Shown one piece after another: positions 1 to 11,639 of a stretch of 64,000 nt of DNA. The DNA is from Nematostella vectensis (taxonomy: Eukaryota > Cnidaria > Anthozoa > Actiniaria > Edwardsiidae), in NCBI RefSeq assembly GCF_932526225.1, contig NC_064043.1, positions 5,323,501 to 5,387,500 of the forward strand, written 5' to 3'. The stretch's first letter is position 1. Each line of letters starts with the position of its first letter. Made by a program: the position numbers and the translations under genes. The notes beneath the pieces are model-generated. The model searched no databases and had not been told where the DNA came from. It saw only the letters and a program-made list of their open reading frames with translations.

Positions 1-31
1 CTAATGACGTCAAAGAACTAAATTGTAGATA

Positions 32-344
32 TGTAAAGGGGGGGGGGGGGGGGTGAATAGGTTCGCGGATCGGCGGATTCGTACCCGAAATGCTCACGGA
101 TTACGGATTTTGATGATTATTTCAGCGGATTGGCGGATTTTGGAAATTCGGCGGATCACGGATCAGTTAACAATTTGGGCGCGGATTTCGGATTTCGACC
201 GCTTTGACGGTCGAATTTCGGATTTTAAATGAATTTCAATCGATGCTATTATTTATCTGTCAAACCATGCGGATCTAAAAAAAATCTGATCGGCGGATTT
301 ACATACCCCTATTCACCCCCCCCCCCCCCCCCCCCCCTGTAAAG
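32..344. mobile_element. Small non-autonomous DNA transposon with G-tract ends
   Basis: A 7-bp direct repeat, TGTAAAG, lies at 32-38 and 338-344. Between the copies the element starts with a run of G followed by TGAATAGG and ends with the inverse, CCTATTCA followed by a run of C. The interior is full of degenerate CGGAT / GGCGGATTT words. No coding capacity is visible. The target duplication and inverted ends support a MITE-like insertion; the superfamily is not clear, since a 7-8 bp duplication would suit hAT-like elements. Confidence 0.6.
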
Positions 345-1880
345 CAAATATGTAAATCAACTATCAACTATGTCTGATTTGAGAATTGTTCGTGAAAATG
401 TGGAGGGATAAAAAACAATGCGTATGCAATGCCCTGATCCATTGAACCGTGTTTGCTCATCCAACCTAATGTTACTCGTAGTTGCGAGTTTATTTCCTCG
501 GTGATCATGGTATTATAAAGTTAAAGCATGGCATTTCGGGGAATTTAGTGATTTTATCTATCTATCTTCATTGGGAGTAAGGGAGTAAGGCAAATTCCTC
601 TGAAGTGTATATAACATAACAAAAAACACAATATTTAAACACCAATGCTCTTTTTAAAGGGGGTCCTTACTTATTCCACCAACAAAAATTAACAAATGCC
701 TTTGAAATTATATGCAGGAAGGTATGGGTTTATTGTTATCTTCATCTCTGGTGAACTAACAATTGATTTTGACTTATTAAAAATCCCTTCTAACAAACAA
801 CAATTTGATTTGATATGGATTGATTACAATGAGTGTTCGGAAAGTCTTCTATACAAAGCGTTCTAGTATATCCTGTAAATAGTCAGTCTGTTTCTATTCC
901 GAAGAACATGGCTTCGAACACGGGGGTTGAAGACATACTTGTGAGCGGGAATGGAGACTGAGCCATGACCATCACTGAGCCATCACCCCCTTCCCCCTTC
1001 AGCGAAAAGTAAGACACGCCCTAGGAGATAGGAGAGGTAAGAGAACCCAGAGGTCGTTTTGGTGCACTGTAAGAGTAAATCAGACGTGCTAACGTTGCGT
1101 GACACTGACGTTGCGTGACACTAACATTGCGTAATGTATGTTTTTGTTAGCTGTGATCGAGAGAAACGTAACACACACACCATAACCGATTCATTTTATG
1201 CGCAATCATATTTACCTTATGTTAGCGTATATTTTCAATTTTACAAACACCGTACAGTATCTGTTTATCATTTAGGAAGCTTAGAAACTTTTGCAGATTA
1301 AAAGCCCGGTAATACACAAAATTGACACCAATCATGTATGCCATAAGGCACATTCTTGCATGTTCGCTCTACCCCCTGTACCCATAATAGAGACAAAAGG
1401 GCACTCGCCAAGGATTTGGGGGACTATCCAACTTGGCTGCCTGTGGTACTCGCCGAGAACTATTTGATGGCCGTACTTATTTCTGGGCAGCCTGTAGTTT
1501 GATGAAACGTTAAGGCGGACACTCATGGACGGACAGCTCTACTTGACCTTATAGTATTACTTTTTTACCTCTGCACAACTGTTCTACTTTTCGATTCTAC
1601 CAATTCTAGTTAACAAACCCTTTTTTTCGGCAATCGAGCGAAAGTGGACGCTAACACGAAAGATGACTATTGGTAAATAACTAACCCTCACATTTAGATG
1701 TTCTATCTAGTGTTCTAAAGACCAAGGCCAGTAGTCTAAAGACCAATTAACCTTGATGAAAATACCTAGTTTTTTTCTCACTGCAAACTCGGTTTCCTTT
1801 CTCCCCGTTCTCGATTTTTTTAAAGATTACCCCGATGTCCCTGCGAGCCACTTTGAGTGACAACTAGAAGTCTGATCTGA
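345..1880. other. Intergenic DNA, no gene seen
   Basis: No convincing exon, RNA gene or transposon end was found. The only local structure is a short triplicated word, GTTGCGTGACAC, at about 1090-1135. The stretch is AT-rich and lies downstream of the minus-strand gene that ends at 1881. Confidence 0.5.
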
Positions 1881-3333
1881 TCACGCATGCGCATCATCTT
1901 GCGCTGCGCATGGATTTTCTCCCGCCATCGTTTGATCGCACCTTACGCCAACTGTCGCTTCTTCGTACGTTGGCAGCGTTTGCAGAGATGTTGTTGCGGT
2001 GGTCGTAGGGACAAACTGGCTACTATTGTTCCCTGGCTCAGGTACTGGTAGGTACACGAGGGTGAAAGGAGGCGGACGGGCTTGCTGTGGACAAGCTGTC
2101 TGAGGAGGGGCTTGTTGGTTCTTGCTACAACAGTAGATCATAATGACGGCAATTGAAATGACGACGACGACTGCAATGCTTACGCATATTAACACTATTG
2201 GATCGACTCGCCTTTTTTCTTCAGTATCTGTAAAAATAATAATAATAAACGCCCTTAGACGCACCCGAACCAATTAAAACTATCGGGCAGATTTATATTT
2301 TCACAAGTTGTACTTGAAGTTAAATTTGAATATGGGTACGACAAGTTACTCTTCATATTAGTTTTAATGTTTTTTTTCAAATCATTTGCTTTAGCAAATG
2401 CAATAGAGCAGGCAGCAACACGCCACATATCATAGACAACACAGCATCAGTGGGCAGGTTCGAGACTGACATTAAACACGGCATCATAGACAAGACTCAA
2501 CAACAACAGAAGATGAAGAAACCACTCGCATAGGGGACTTGCGCTAAGCGATCACGCGCTTTTGTGGTAGCAAATTAGCGCGCGCTCACAGGCTTTAAGC
2601 GGCAAAAAGACAGCTACAAAAAGCTGTCTTTTTAGACAGCTACAAAAAGCGCTTACGAATAAAGCCAGAATTTTTTTCAGAAAGGGATTATTTTCATTTA
2701 AGAACTTTATTTTTCCTCGTTCTCTGGCCTGACGGGCGCAGTCATTTTGGTGTTGAATTTGACTTCAATTTTCCAGCCAAAAGGTCACGTGATCTCTTTG
2801 TACCCCTACCCCTCCCCGTCCGCCGCCCCTAACTCGTAGCTCATTGGACCTTCCAATTGTGTGGAGTGATTCGTTTGCAACGGCTGACTACCGGAGATAG
2901 CGGAACTTACCTGTTATTATCGTGCGTGTGGTTAGTGGTCTCCAAGGGGTCTGGTAAAACGCTCGAAAGCCTTTCCCTCGACAAATATCTGGGCTATCGA
3001 CTGACTTAAACCTCACCGCCAAAATCTCGCGACCAGGCGCGCGGAACGAAGAAGGTGACAGACGGTGAAATCCTCCGCAGTAAAGACGCAATGTTGTATT
3101 CTTGTTATAGATAAAAACTCGGACTGTGTCAATGTTGTTGTCGCTGCAAGATTGGGAGTAGTTGCACTTTCCTAGATCAATAAACTCTATCGCCACATAG
3201 CTGATGTAGCCTCTGTAGTACCCTATTACCCATTCTACTGTGGTATTTGCAGGGTATTTGCTGTATGTATTGTTAACCCCAATGATGTATCCTGGACTGT
3301 TGAAGTAGCCATAGCTCTCGTCTAGATAGAATG
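1881..3333 (-). CDS. CUB-like single-pass membrane protein with PPxY-type tail, copy A (5' exon unresolved)
   Basis: Two exons are clear: 3333..2911 and 2227..1881. The first encodes a CUB-like ectodomain with recognisable pieces NSPGY, YRGYISYVAI, IDLGKC and RGKGFRAFYQ. It has an acceptor ending CTCCTAG and a donor GTAAGT. The second encodes a transmembrane helix (about 20 residues rich in V and I after a KRRVD stretch), a cytoplasmic tail with several PP pairs and the motif LPTYEEATVG, then a stop at 1881. The join is in phase (1 nt + 2 nt). Both exons align with the neighbouring gene at 6745-10033, so this is a tandem paralogue with a much shorter tail. CUB domains bind extracellular ligands or proteins, and PPxY motifs recruit WW-domain proteins such as Nedd4-type ligases. 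The ligand is unknown. The signal-peptide exon could not be joined in phase. Confidence 0.7.
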
Positions 3334-3533
3334 CTAGGAGAAAATCCCCATGAGTTTTATGCCATTAGAAGTCTATTAATCAAAATACCATAACAGTCGT
3401 GTTCTTTAATCAGATTAACTGTATAGTCTGTATAGAACTTTTCAGGGCAGACAGAAGAAACCGAAACGTTACAAGAAAAAGTACTAATAAAGACGAAAAT
3501 TTGTCGACTAGTTTTTGGTGGGCTTTAAGTTAC

Positions 3534-3584
3534 CATCCATGCAAGAACTAGGCTAAGTCCCATTGCGGCAAAAAGCTTTATCAT
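3534..3584 (-). other. Candidate signal-peptide exon for copy A
   Basis: On the minus strand an ATG at 3584 opens a 17-codon hydrophobic stretch (MIKLFAAMGLSLVLAWM) ending at a GTAAC donor-like site. It resembles a signal peptide and sits about 200 bases upstream of the CUB exon. It ends in phase 0, whereas the CUB exon at 3333 needs one leading base, so a direct join does not work. A missing small exon or a different start is possible. Confidence 0.25.
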
Positions 3585-6500
3585 AGCTTTCCCACATAGG
3601 ATATTTTTTATAATAAACACACAGGCACAAGATATAGAATATAGTGAGATTTTGAGGAAATTACATGAAACATGTGCTCCCTAATATATCTTATCCGAGA
3701 TTTTCTGTTTTGAACCAATCAAAAGAAGAAAGAACAATAGTTTTTCTTGACATAATTTTCACAAGGTTCCAAGGTCTAATAAGCCATGTTACACATACTA
3801 ATAAATCCTAAAACTCAAATATTAAAAAACGTCAGGTATCATTTAGTTTAAAGTGTAACTTATGTTGTAATATTTTGTCTTAACCAATCAAATTTCTAAT
3901 ATTAACAAAGGCATTTTTGACGTGCATATGCCGTTAGGTTGCCTAGTTCTTACACGGAGCGTTAGGTCTATGATAGACAAGCAAACTACAGTGCGGCGAT
4001 CTCATCATTGACAAAACCCATATCCTATCTACCACCATAAAGCCGCCACCCTAGGGAACGTAAAAGGTGGCTGCAAAATTAGAGTACCGGTAGCGTAAAT
4101 GATCTAATAAAGGCCCGGAGCGTTTATTAAATTTCGATGGTCCGAGGGCAAGGGGGGGGGGGGGGGGGGCGTTCAATAGATAGGAGGCGTTTGTTAAAGA
4201 GGGGCGTTCTTTACAAACTATAACAATATAACTAACTCTAGTGCAGAAGGGTTCTAGTCTCAGTCAGGATCACGTAAATTATAGCCTGCGTAGCAAGCGT
4301 TTCTTGACATTAAGCAAGTTTCACCCAACAGAAGCCAAACTCAGATTAATAAAATTTGATTTATGTTACCGAAATTCCTATGTCGTTTGTTTTTAAACTG
4401 GGAGGGATGGTAGGCGGGTGTTTACTAGATCATTAGATCATGTATAGGGTTTTTAGGGGGAGTGTGGGAGTAGGTATTAAACAGGAACTCTAATATTAAA
4501 TATGTGGGTTTCTGTTATCGCTGGTAGAATACGGAATGCACACTCGCGCCTTTCTTGTGTTATTAGATTTCTTTACCGAATAAAATGAAGTTTCTCACAA
4601 ACAATGTTCACAAATGCTTTTTCGGGCACAGTTTGCGCAAACGTTGGAAATATAAGTGAACCTACTTTTCCATGGCTGTACACCATCACACAAAGGAAGA
4701 CAAACGAGACCTACAAACGCTAAAAAGAACTGATATTAGAAAATTATATCCAATGAGTTAGCATTAAGCCCTATTAAAGAATCTATTTAAAAAAACATAT
4801 GTCTTTAATGTTTGTAGTATATAATTTTCCGAATTACCTGCAAAACAAGTGAAGCAACGTCTGCTAAAGTAAGGCATGCTGGAGATCACACGCGATGAAT
4901 TCGTTGCAAAAGCTCCAATAACTTTCACAATTTCTACAAAGAACACGATTGCTCACATTTAGCCGACGAAGTTGTTGCCTTTTCTATAGATAACGCGACT
5001 TCGTTTTGTTTTCCTATGTTTTAGAGGAAGAGTATACTATCAATGCAAGTTCGTACGTATGTCGATGAGACAATGAACCAATACCGCACACTTGACGCAA
5101 CCGCGATAAATAGAATTCAGCACTACAACAGCGTCATCGCGAGTGAATGAATGAATGGAAATAAATAGTTATAGCAAGCATAAAGAAGTATGATCTTAGA
5201 ACAACGATTAATCAAGGCGAAAGAAATTCAAAGCCAAGAGTAAATCAATTTGTTTAAATTCTTATTCCTCATTTCATAACATAATCGGTCACGTGGTAGC
5301 CTCCTCCGCAGGCAACTCATAATTAAAAGGACGGAAAGAATGGGTTACCTGTGGCGAAATTGCGGAGGAGGGAGACTAAGGAGCGCTTCCGGTTTTTTTG
5401 CCACAGGAAACCCAATCCTTTTTCTTTTCTTTTTCTGGTCTTTGAGATGCCTGCGGAGGAGGCTAGACACAACATAGCCGTATTCAGATGTTGGACTGCT
5501 ACGGTCTATAAATGTGCGCATATTATTTTGACAATGAAGGGGCTTGGAAAGGTTATGTAAATGAACACGGACTTAACAAGCCTGCATCACAAAAACATAC
5601 AGTTATTACAACTATAAACGCATATGCCCCTCCCTTGATTGCGCCTAAATCATTCTCAGGGAGTCATATTTATCTCTGTTTTCCTACCAATATCGATATC
5701 ACCAAAACAAATATTCCAATGAACAAATATTGTGATTGTTGGAATGCAAATTGAGAATGCGGGAGGAATTGAGAAAGGGGGGAGCCCCTAGAGTGTAAAA
5801 ATCCAGTTCGTATATCTTTATACACAATATAGGATCTCCCTTCTATCGAGCCTGTCAAAATTATAATGAACTTAATTAACGTTGCCACAAATGACGAAGA
5901 AAATGCCTTTTGTCTGGAGACCTAATTTTGATTATATGTCAAAGAGTCAGTAATGATCCCCTGGATGTGAGAGTGGTGATGGATGTGGTAGGGAAAGCCA
6001 GGGTTTGCTAAGGTGGATACACAGTCTAAAAAATCACGTTTTATTTAAGAAATTATTTGCATGTGTGGCTAAAATGTTTCCCTTCTATTTCTGTCTATGT
6101 TTTTTTTTCTTAGTTTGTTTTGTAGTATTCCTCTTTACAATGCGACGGTATAGCATATTTCGCTTCTCCTCGACCATGACAATTTTGACCGATTTTGATT
6201 CTAACATCGGTTGTTTATAGACTTTGTTCGACTAAAATATAAATATTCTAACCTTTTTATAGACTAACTGATAAATGACTACCGTTGGTTCCATTTAGTG
6301 GCGTTTTACTGTAAAGACATTTGAATAAAATCCTAGGACCCGAACCTATCCCTCACCCCTACCCCCTTGGGTCGCTGTTATGCCTTAACTAAATAGAAGG
6401 TGTACATAGTCAAGAACAACGATCCTCTTCGGTGCGAATAAGTAAGTTCCAGTAACTGAAGTGTCGGACATGATCGAACAAGTGCAAGCGTTACCTGTCA

Positions 6501-6744
6501 GTGTTCCACGTGGGAAAACACTAAACAGATGGGTGATAAAACTGACTTCCTAACCTTGCTTCTCTTAGGCGTCTCTAGTCAGTAAACTAGCGAAACAAAG
6601 CTTTATGATGCTATGCATTGTGATGAGGTCAAAAGCTTTTGGCAAAGGACCATGGGAAGCGGACCTTCCCGTATGATAACTGGGAGATGACCGTACGATA
6701 ATCGATTATAATGGTATGAGTACAATGGCTGACTCTCCCAATTA
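3585..6744. other. Intergenic DNA between the two CUB genes
   Basis: No exon could be supported. Visible features are a G run at about 4152-4169 followed by GCGTT-containing sequence, and AT-rich low-complexity DNA. The open frames here are short, lack splice context and do not resemble known proteins. Confidence 0.45.
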
Positions 6745-9700
6745 TTATACGAAAACTTCTTCCTCGCCATGCTGGGCTCGTCTATCCAGTGTTACTAATG
6801 TTCCGCTGGTCACCGCGCTACCGGAACCGGAAATAACAGCAGGAGAACTTGCGGGGTCCGTGGACGAATGCGTATTAGGATCAGTTGGCTGTGAGTTCTC
6901 ATCAATCCTCTGAGATGTCGATTGCTCCTGGGAGTTAGACTGTGAGCCCAACAAATGTTCTTCCGAAGAAGTTCGTTGTACTTGTGCAGACGTCAAGCCG
7001 TTGCCTACCGTTGCCTCCTCGTATGTCGGAGGCATCTCCGAAGAAGGCCTCGAGGTTGTTCGCACATTAGGGTCTCTCAACTCCGCGCACGATTCGGCGT
7101 ACGATGGCGGGGGACCGGACAAGCTTGTCCGAATTTCTGCAGTACCTGTCCGTGTTGTGTAATGCACCCTCGGCTGGGGTTGGTAAGCGGGTGGGGCACG
7201 GGATTGGGGTGTGTGTGAAGTTCCGTTTCGCCCATTCCTCTGGCCGTTATTTTTATTTCGGAACTTGACAAAACAGTAGATCATAAGGGGGCAGACAATT
7301 ACGGCGACGACTGCAATGCCAATAAAGACGATCACTATGGGTCTAAACCCACTACTGGCTGTGAACGAACGAGAAAACAAATTAACGCCAGAAGAACATC
7401 ACTAAATGGACATAAGGTAGTGGTGCATGTGCAAGGATGTCTTTGATGTTGTTGGAGGTGGTGTTGGAGTTTATAAATGACGATGATGAATAATTATGAT
7501 GATAATGATAAAGATCACCATGGTGATGATGATGGCGATGGTGATGGCGATGGGGATGTTGATGGCGATGGTGACGGTGATGTTGATGGTTTTGATGATG
7601 GTGATGGTGATGGTAAGATCTTGTCACAGTCAGGTGATGGGGATGGTGATGGTGAAAGGTAAAAGAAAGGGAGAATGTGGGTGGGTGAATAGAACCTCTA
7701 CCCTCACGTTTAGCTATCGTCTCTAGCATTACTCACCTGAGTCGCCACTCGGCGTATTGATCGCATATGTGTAAGGGACCGTCACCGGCGCCTTCGTCGG
7801 GTAAACAGCTCCTGGCTTGTACATCTCGTAATACGCTTGAAATCCTTTCCCACGACACGTCATGTGTCTATCTTTTGAATCAAACCTCACCACCAGTCTA
7901 CCCTGAGTGGCGTAGTACTTACGGGTAGGGTCCGGGTAGTGACCGTTACAGAAATGCCCCAATGTGAGATCTGTCTCGAAAATATAGACGCGCACGCTGT
8001 CGTACTTGTCACAGTCAGGACCGTCTTCGTACGTGTAACATCGTCCCAGATCAATGGACTTGATCATCACGTAGCTGTTGTAGCCTCTGTAATGTTCTAT
8101 GATCCAATTTATTGTTATGTTCGTTGGGTAAGGAGGGTAGCCACCGTTTTCGAAGTTTGGACTCTCAAAAAGGCCATCTCTACCATTGAGTGTTATTGCT
8201 GTAAGGGAGACAGTGTGTTAACCTCAAATGACTGTGTTTCAACATTCAACAACTCATTTTGGAAAAAAAGAAAAGCGAACTGATGTCCCAAGTGAATTCT
8301 CGATATTTCCCGGGAATTTCAGGGTCGTAGCCAGGGGGGTGGCCAAGGGGGCCTGCCCCCCCCCTCTAGCAGCCAAAAATACAGTAAATGTATGATACAT
8401 TATCTAAAATCAGGAGAAAATGCCTTGAAAGGGCCTTCTGGCTCCCCTTCTGTTAAAAACCCTGGCTACGCCGCTGAATTTTCAGGATTGTTGATATTTT
8501 CGTGAGTTCTTTGCGAGAGCACAGCCACAAAAGCGTTATTGCTGAGCGCGACTTCAGAAGGTCCAGGCTTACAATTTGCTTTTCTGAAGTGGGACAAATA
8601 AAACTCGTCTTTGTCACTGTGTCTCCCTGGTCACGTGAATCCTCTTTGCATGAGTATCCCAGCATTCCCAGCTTAGTTGAAGAAGATTCTTATTTCTTAC
8701 TTCTTGCTGCTTTGGTGAATAACAATCTAAAGAGCAAAAGTTACTTACTTTTATATTGCCGTGCCCAATTGTTTGTAGGAAAACCTAAAATAACTAACAA
8801 ATAAAGGAAATATGTTATTAAACTTTATTATATAAAACAAATAAATGAAATAATCTTGGAAGGCAATTATTAAGAATTTGTAAACCCTTAAAAAATAGGA
8901 ACAGTTTCTTGCATGTGAAGTTCATATGAAATAACATTGTTACCGGATATAACGCTGCTGCCTTTATCAAAGCAGGCGTGCAGCTCAGGGTTAGAGTTAT
9001 AAAGCATTGATGATAGTTTTATATTACTACATAAAATTATTATCATCATCATAAAATGATTATTTTCATCATCATCATTTATTGGAGAATTGTCAAATAC
9101 CATACTTTTTCCGTTTGCTATCTATGACCGATTTGATTTTGAATAACTTCGCTCGCATTACCGGGCCACTCTAGAAAAGTTCGACGGATAATGGTTCTCA
9201 CTTGGACGTAAGCGCAAGTGCAACCCAAGTAATTTTCCGATTCTCACTGGAACACAAGCGCAAGATAACGCAACTGCTAGATTTTTTTTCGCTTGCGTTT
9301 GACAGATTCTCACTTCTGTTGCGCTTCCGTTAGCGCTCTGTTGCGCTTCCTTTAGCGCTTGCGCTTGCGTCCTAGTGAGAACCAGCCTTCAGCGGGCAGA
9401 TTATCGTGCATGAAATCAAATTATGAGAAGCTCGGCCGTAGGTTCACTGCTCTATGCGCGTTTACGACTGTATAGAGCCAGCCACTTACATAAGCATGTA
9501 ATTTGCGTGACATCACGTAATACTGCATGCGTGACTTAACATTATTTTCTTTTTAAAATTTTCAACAAAATCAACAAATCCAAGTCAATAATTAGTTTAC
9601 TTAGGAAATGCACCCTAAACGTTAGACACGCGGAACCTAAACGTTATAATAAAAAGTTAGAAATAATATATTGCTACACCCAGATAAATTTGTTGTAGCT

Positions 9701-10033
9701 ATTGTTCAGGTCCATTCCTTCTAAATCCTTCTCTATGTCAGCAAATATGTGAGCCATTAACGTGTGGATTTGTAAGAAGCTGATAAATGTGAAGGAAATG
9801 CTAAACTGAAAGTACTTTAAAGCATTTGAATGAATAGTTTTTAGAAAATACTTATGCAAATAGATCGCTCGATATGGTATACTGAACTGTTGTCAACAAA
9901 GAAAAACACAGATCAATCTGCCTCATGGATACGGGTTACGACGAAGTCGCTGTTCGCAGATTAAGGTAGAATTTTATGGAGCATTCAAAAACTTACCTGA
10001 AACACAAACGATACAAAATCCGGTGAAATTCAT
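6745..10033 (-). CDS. CUB-like single-pass membrane protein with three PPxY motifs, copy B
   Basis: Three exons join in phase: 10033..9997 (ATG, short hydrophobic signal-like start MNFTGFCIVCVS), 8198..7737 and 7358..6745. Exon 2 encodes the CUB-like ectodomain (LNGRDGLFESPNFENGG, YRGYNSYVMI, IDLGRCYTY, SVRVYIFE, RGKGFQAYYE). A P/T-rich stalk follows. Exon 3 begins with a transmembrane helix of about 23 residues (IVIVFIGIAVVAVIVCPLMI), a basic stop-transfer segment (FRNKNNGQR) and a tail of about 165 residues with PPAY, PPPSY and PPTY. The last lies in PPTYEEATVG, also present in copy A. Membrane topology and WW-domain recruitment are inferred from these motifs. An in-frame TGA upstream of 10033 supports the start, but the signal peptide is short, so exon 1 is the weakest part. 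Introns carry a GAT-rich microsatellite and two MITEs. Confidence 0.72.
7447..7665. repeat. GATGGTGATGG-type microsatellite in copy B intron 2
   Basis: Irregular GAT/GGT trinucleotide-rich tract between two exons of the CUB gene. It produces spurious His-rich or Asp-rich open frames on the two strands and is not coding. Confidence 0.8.
8318..8478. mobile_element. MITE with TTCAG..CGTAGCCAGGG ends
   Basis: The left end TTCAGGGTCGTAGCCAGGG and the inverse of the right end TTCAGCGGCGTAGCCAGGG match at 17 of 19 positions. The element is about 160 bp, has a C run near its left end and no coding capacity. It lies in intron 1 of the CUB gene copy B. Confidence 0.6.
9193..9383. mobile_element. MITE with GGTTCTCACT ends and GCGCTT-rich interior
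   Basis: The left end reads GGTTCTCACTTGGACG and the inverted right end GGTTCTCACTAGGACG. The match continues through AAGCGCAAG, giving about 24 of 26 bases. The interior repeats GCGCTT/AAGCGC words. It sits in intron 1 of CUB copy B. No clear target duplication was identified. Confidence 0.6.
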
Positions 10034-11136
10034 ACTGAAGATGACACACGATGCGGCGATTCAGTCCAATGAGTTTTACGACGTCGCATAAGTTTTATAG
10101 AATTATCTACAGATAGCCGTCCTTATTCCTGCTGCTGGACGATACCTAAATGCAAGCGACTTGGCTTCCATCGGCTAGGTGTTCGGATGATCCGTCATTT
10201 AGCTGAAGTTTCTTTGTTACTCTATTCCTATCTTCAGCTGCAATACAGTGGTTCGAGAGCAAACCAACACAAATGACGTAATAATATATGTACATAACTC
10301 TTAATACTGCTTGACCTTGTAATAGAATACAGTCTATTTAGTGGGGATTTCACAAATTCTTCGCGTTTAGAATTGATATGATATTCTATCTTTCTTATTG
10401 AGATGGCAATCCTCCAATTTTTACATTCGGCTGAAATCGATATAAGGTCGTGTACAAGCTGAGCCCGCAATGTTTAATTTTGAAACAGAGTATAACATTT
10501 TACTAACGAATAAGCAGTTTTCATTGTTATTTCTAATAATATTACCATCATACTCTCTGCCATTGTAGGAGATAACCATTAGGGTACAGTTAGTGTAGAG
10601 TCTCATGTCAGGTCTACGCGGTATCCAATCCGCTGTATTAGGGACCTTAAAGTGCATATGAAGGAATAAAACCGATATCCTTCAAAACGGCTTAATCATC
10701 GTTATCTAATATCTCCTATGCTAGAAGAATTTTTATTACCAAAAATCCCCGATTTTCCACATTCCCCGATTTTTTTTACAGCCCTTTGAATATATCAGTC
10801 TGTAAAACACCTTTGTCGCTGACCGACAAACGTATTGCGGGCGCGTGGCGCGAAAATCAAACTTGTCAGCTCGCACGCAGTCTGCATCTTCCATTCACGA
10901 AAATTAGCGCTTCTCCCTGTGAAACAACAAGCTCTGCCGAGTGAGAAAACGATGCCAGTGACATCGAGACAAAGAAAGCGACTCAACAACAATACAGCAA
11001 CGTATTTTTGCCATACCAAGACGAGGCATTTGCGGACAAATGATATATGGCTGTCGAATTACCGAAAAATACAGGAAGGAAAAAAGGAACTGGAGGAGAA
11101 GCTTGTCAGCCGTCTAATGGCTCAGTCTTAAAAGCC
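10034..11136. other. Upstream region of CUB copy B, no gene supported
   Basis: This presumably contains the promoter of the minus-strand CUB gene, but no specific motif can be assigned. A plus-strand open frame at 10835-11131 (98 codons, Lys/Arg-rich) ends just before a hairpin MITE. It has no recognisable domain or splice context. Confidence 0.4.
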
Positions 11137-11465
11137 CATTTTGGTAGCTATGTTCCAAAAAGGAGGAGGTCTATGGCGTTAGATTCCCGCCAAAATTCAT
11201 GTGTCGTATTTTAACCTATACTTCGCAATTCCAAACGTGAAACTTGAAAACCAAAACACGCAGATACGAAATGTCGACTTCGAAATTCAAAAGTTGAGTT
11301 GTAAATACGAAAAGTTGAGTTTGAAATTGACAAGTTAACGTTGAAATTGCGAAGTGTTAAAATACGACACATGAATTTTGGCGGGGATCTAACGCCATAT
11401 TCACCCACCCTTGTATGTCAATCATACATAGACCTCCTCCTTTTTGGAACATAGCCACCAAAATG
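11137..11465. mobile_element. Long-armed inverted-repeat (foldback) MITE
   Basis: The left arm, starting CATTTTGGTAGCTATG at 11137 and including AAAAAGGAGGAGGTCTATG and GCGTTAGAT..CCCGCCAAAATTCATG, is mirrored by the right arm ending TTTTGGAACATAGCCACCAAAATG at 11465. Each arm is about 80-100 bp with small indels. The centre is a set of AAGTTGA/AATTG near-repeats. No open frame of note. Confidence 0.75.
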
Positions 11466-11639
11466 CTTCAAAGCACAAAGGCGCCAAAATAAAAGGAACG
11501 GTTCATATGAATAAATCATCCTATGTCCGTACAGTCATGCACAAAATACAACTTAGTAACGGTAATGCTACAATGCACCCCAAACTGCATGCATGCAAGC
11601 CTTGTATTGCTCTTACAAGGTAACAATAATAACTACGTT

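Noticed and set aside
7382-7729. His-rich minus-strand frame
   Set aside because: Read-through of a GAT/ATC-rich microsatellite in the CUB gene intron.
10835-11131. 98-codon basic plus-strand frame
   Set aside because: No recognised domain, no splice partner, ends at a MITE; may be chance.
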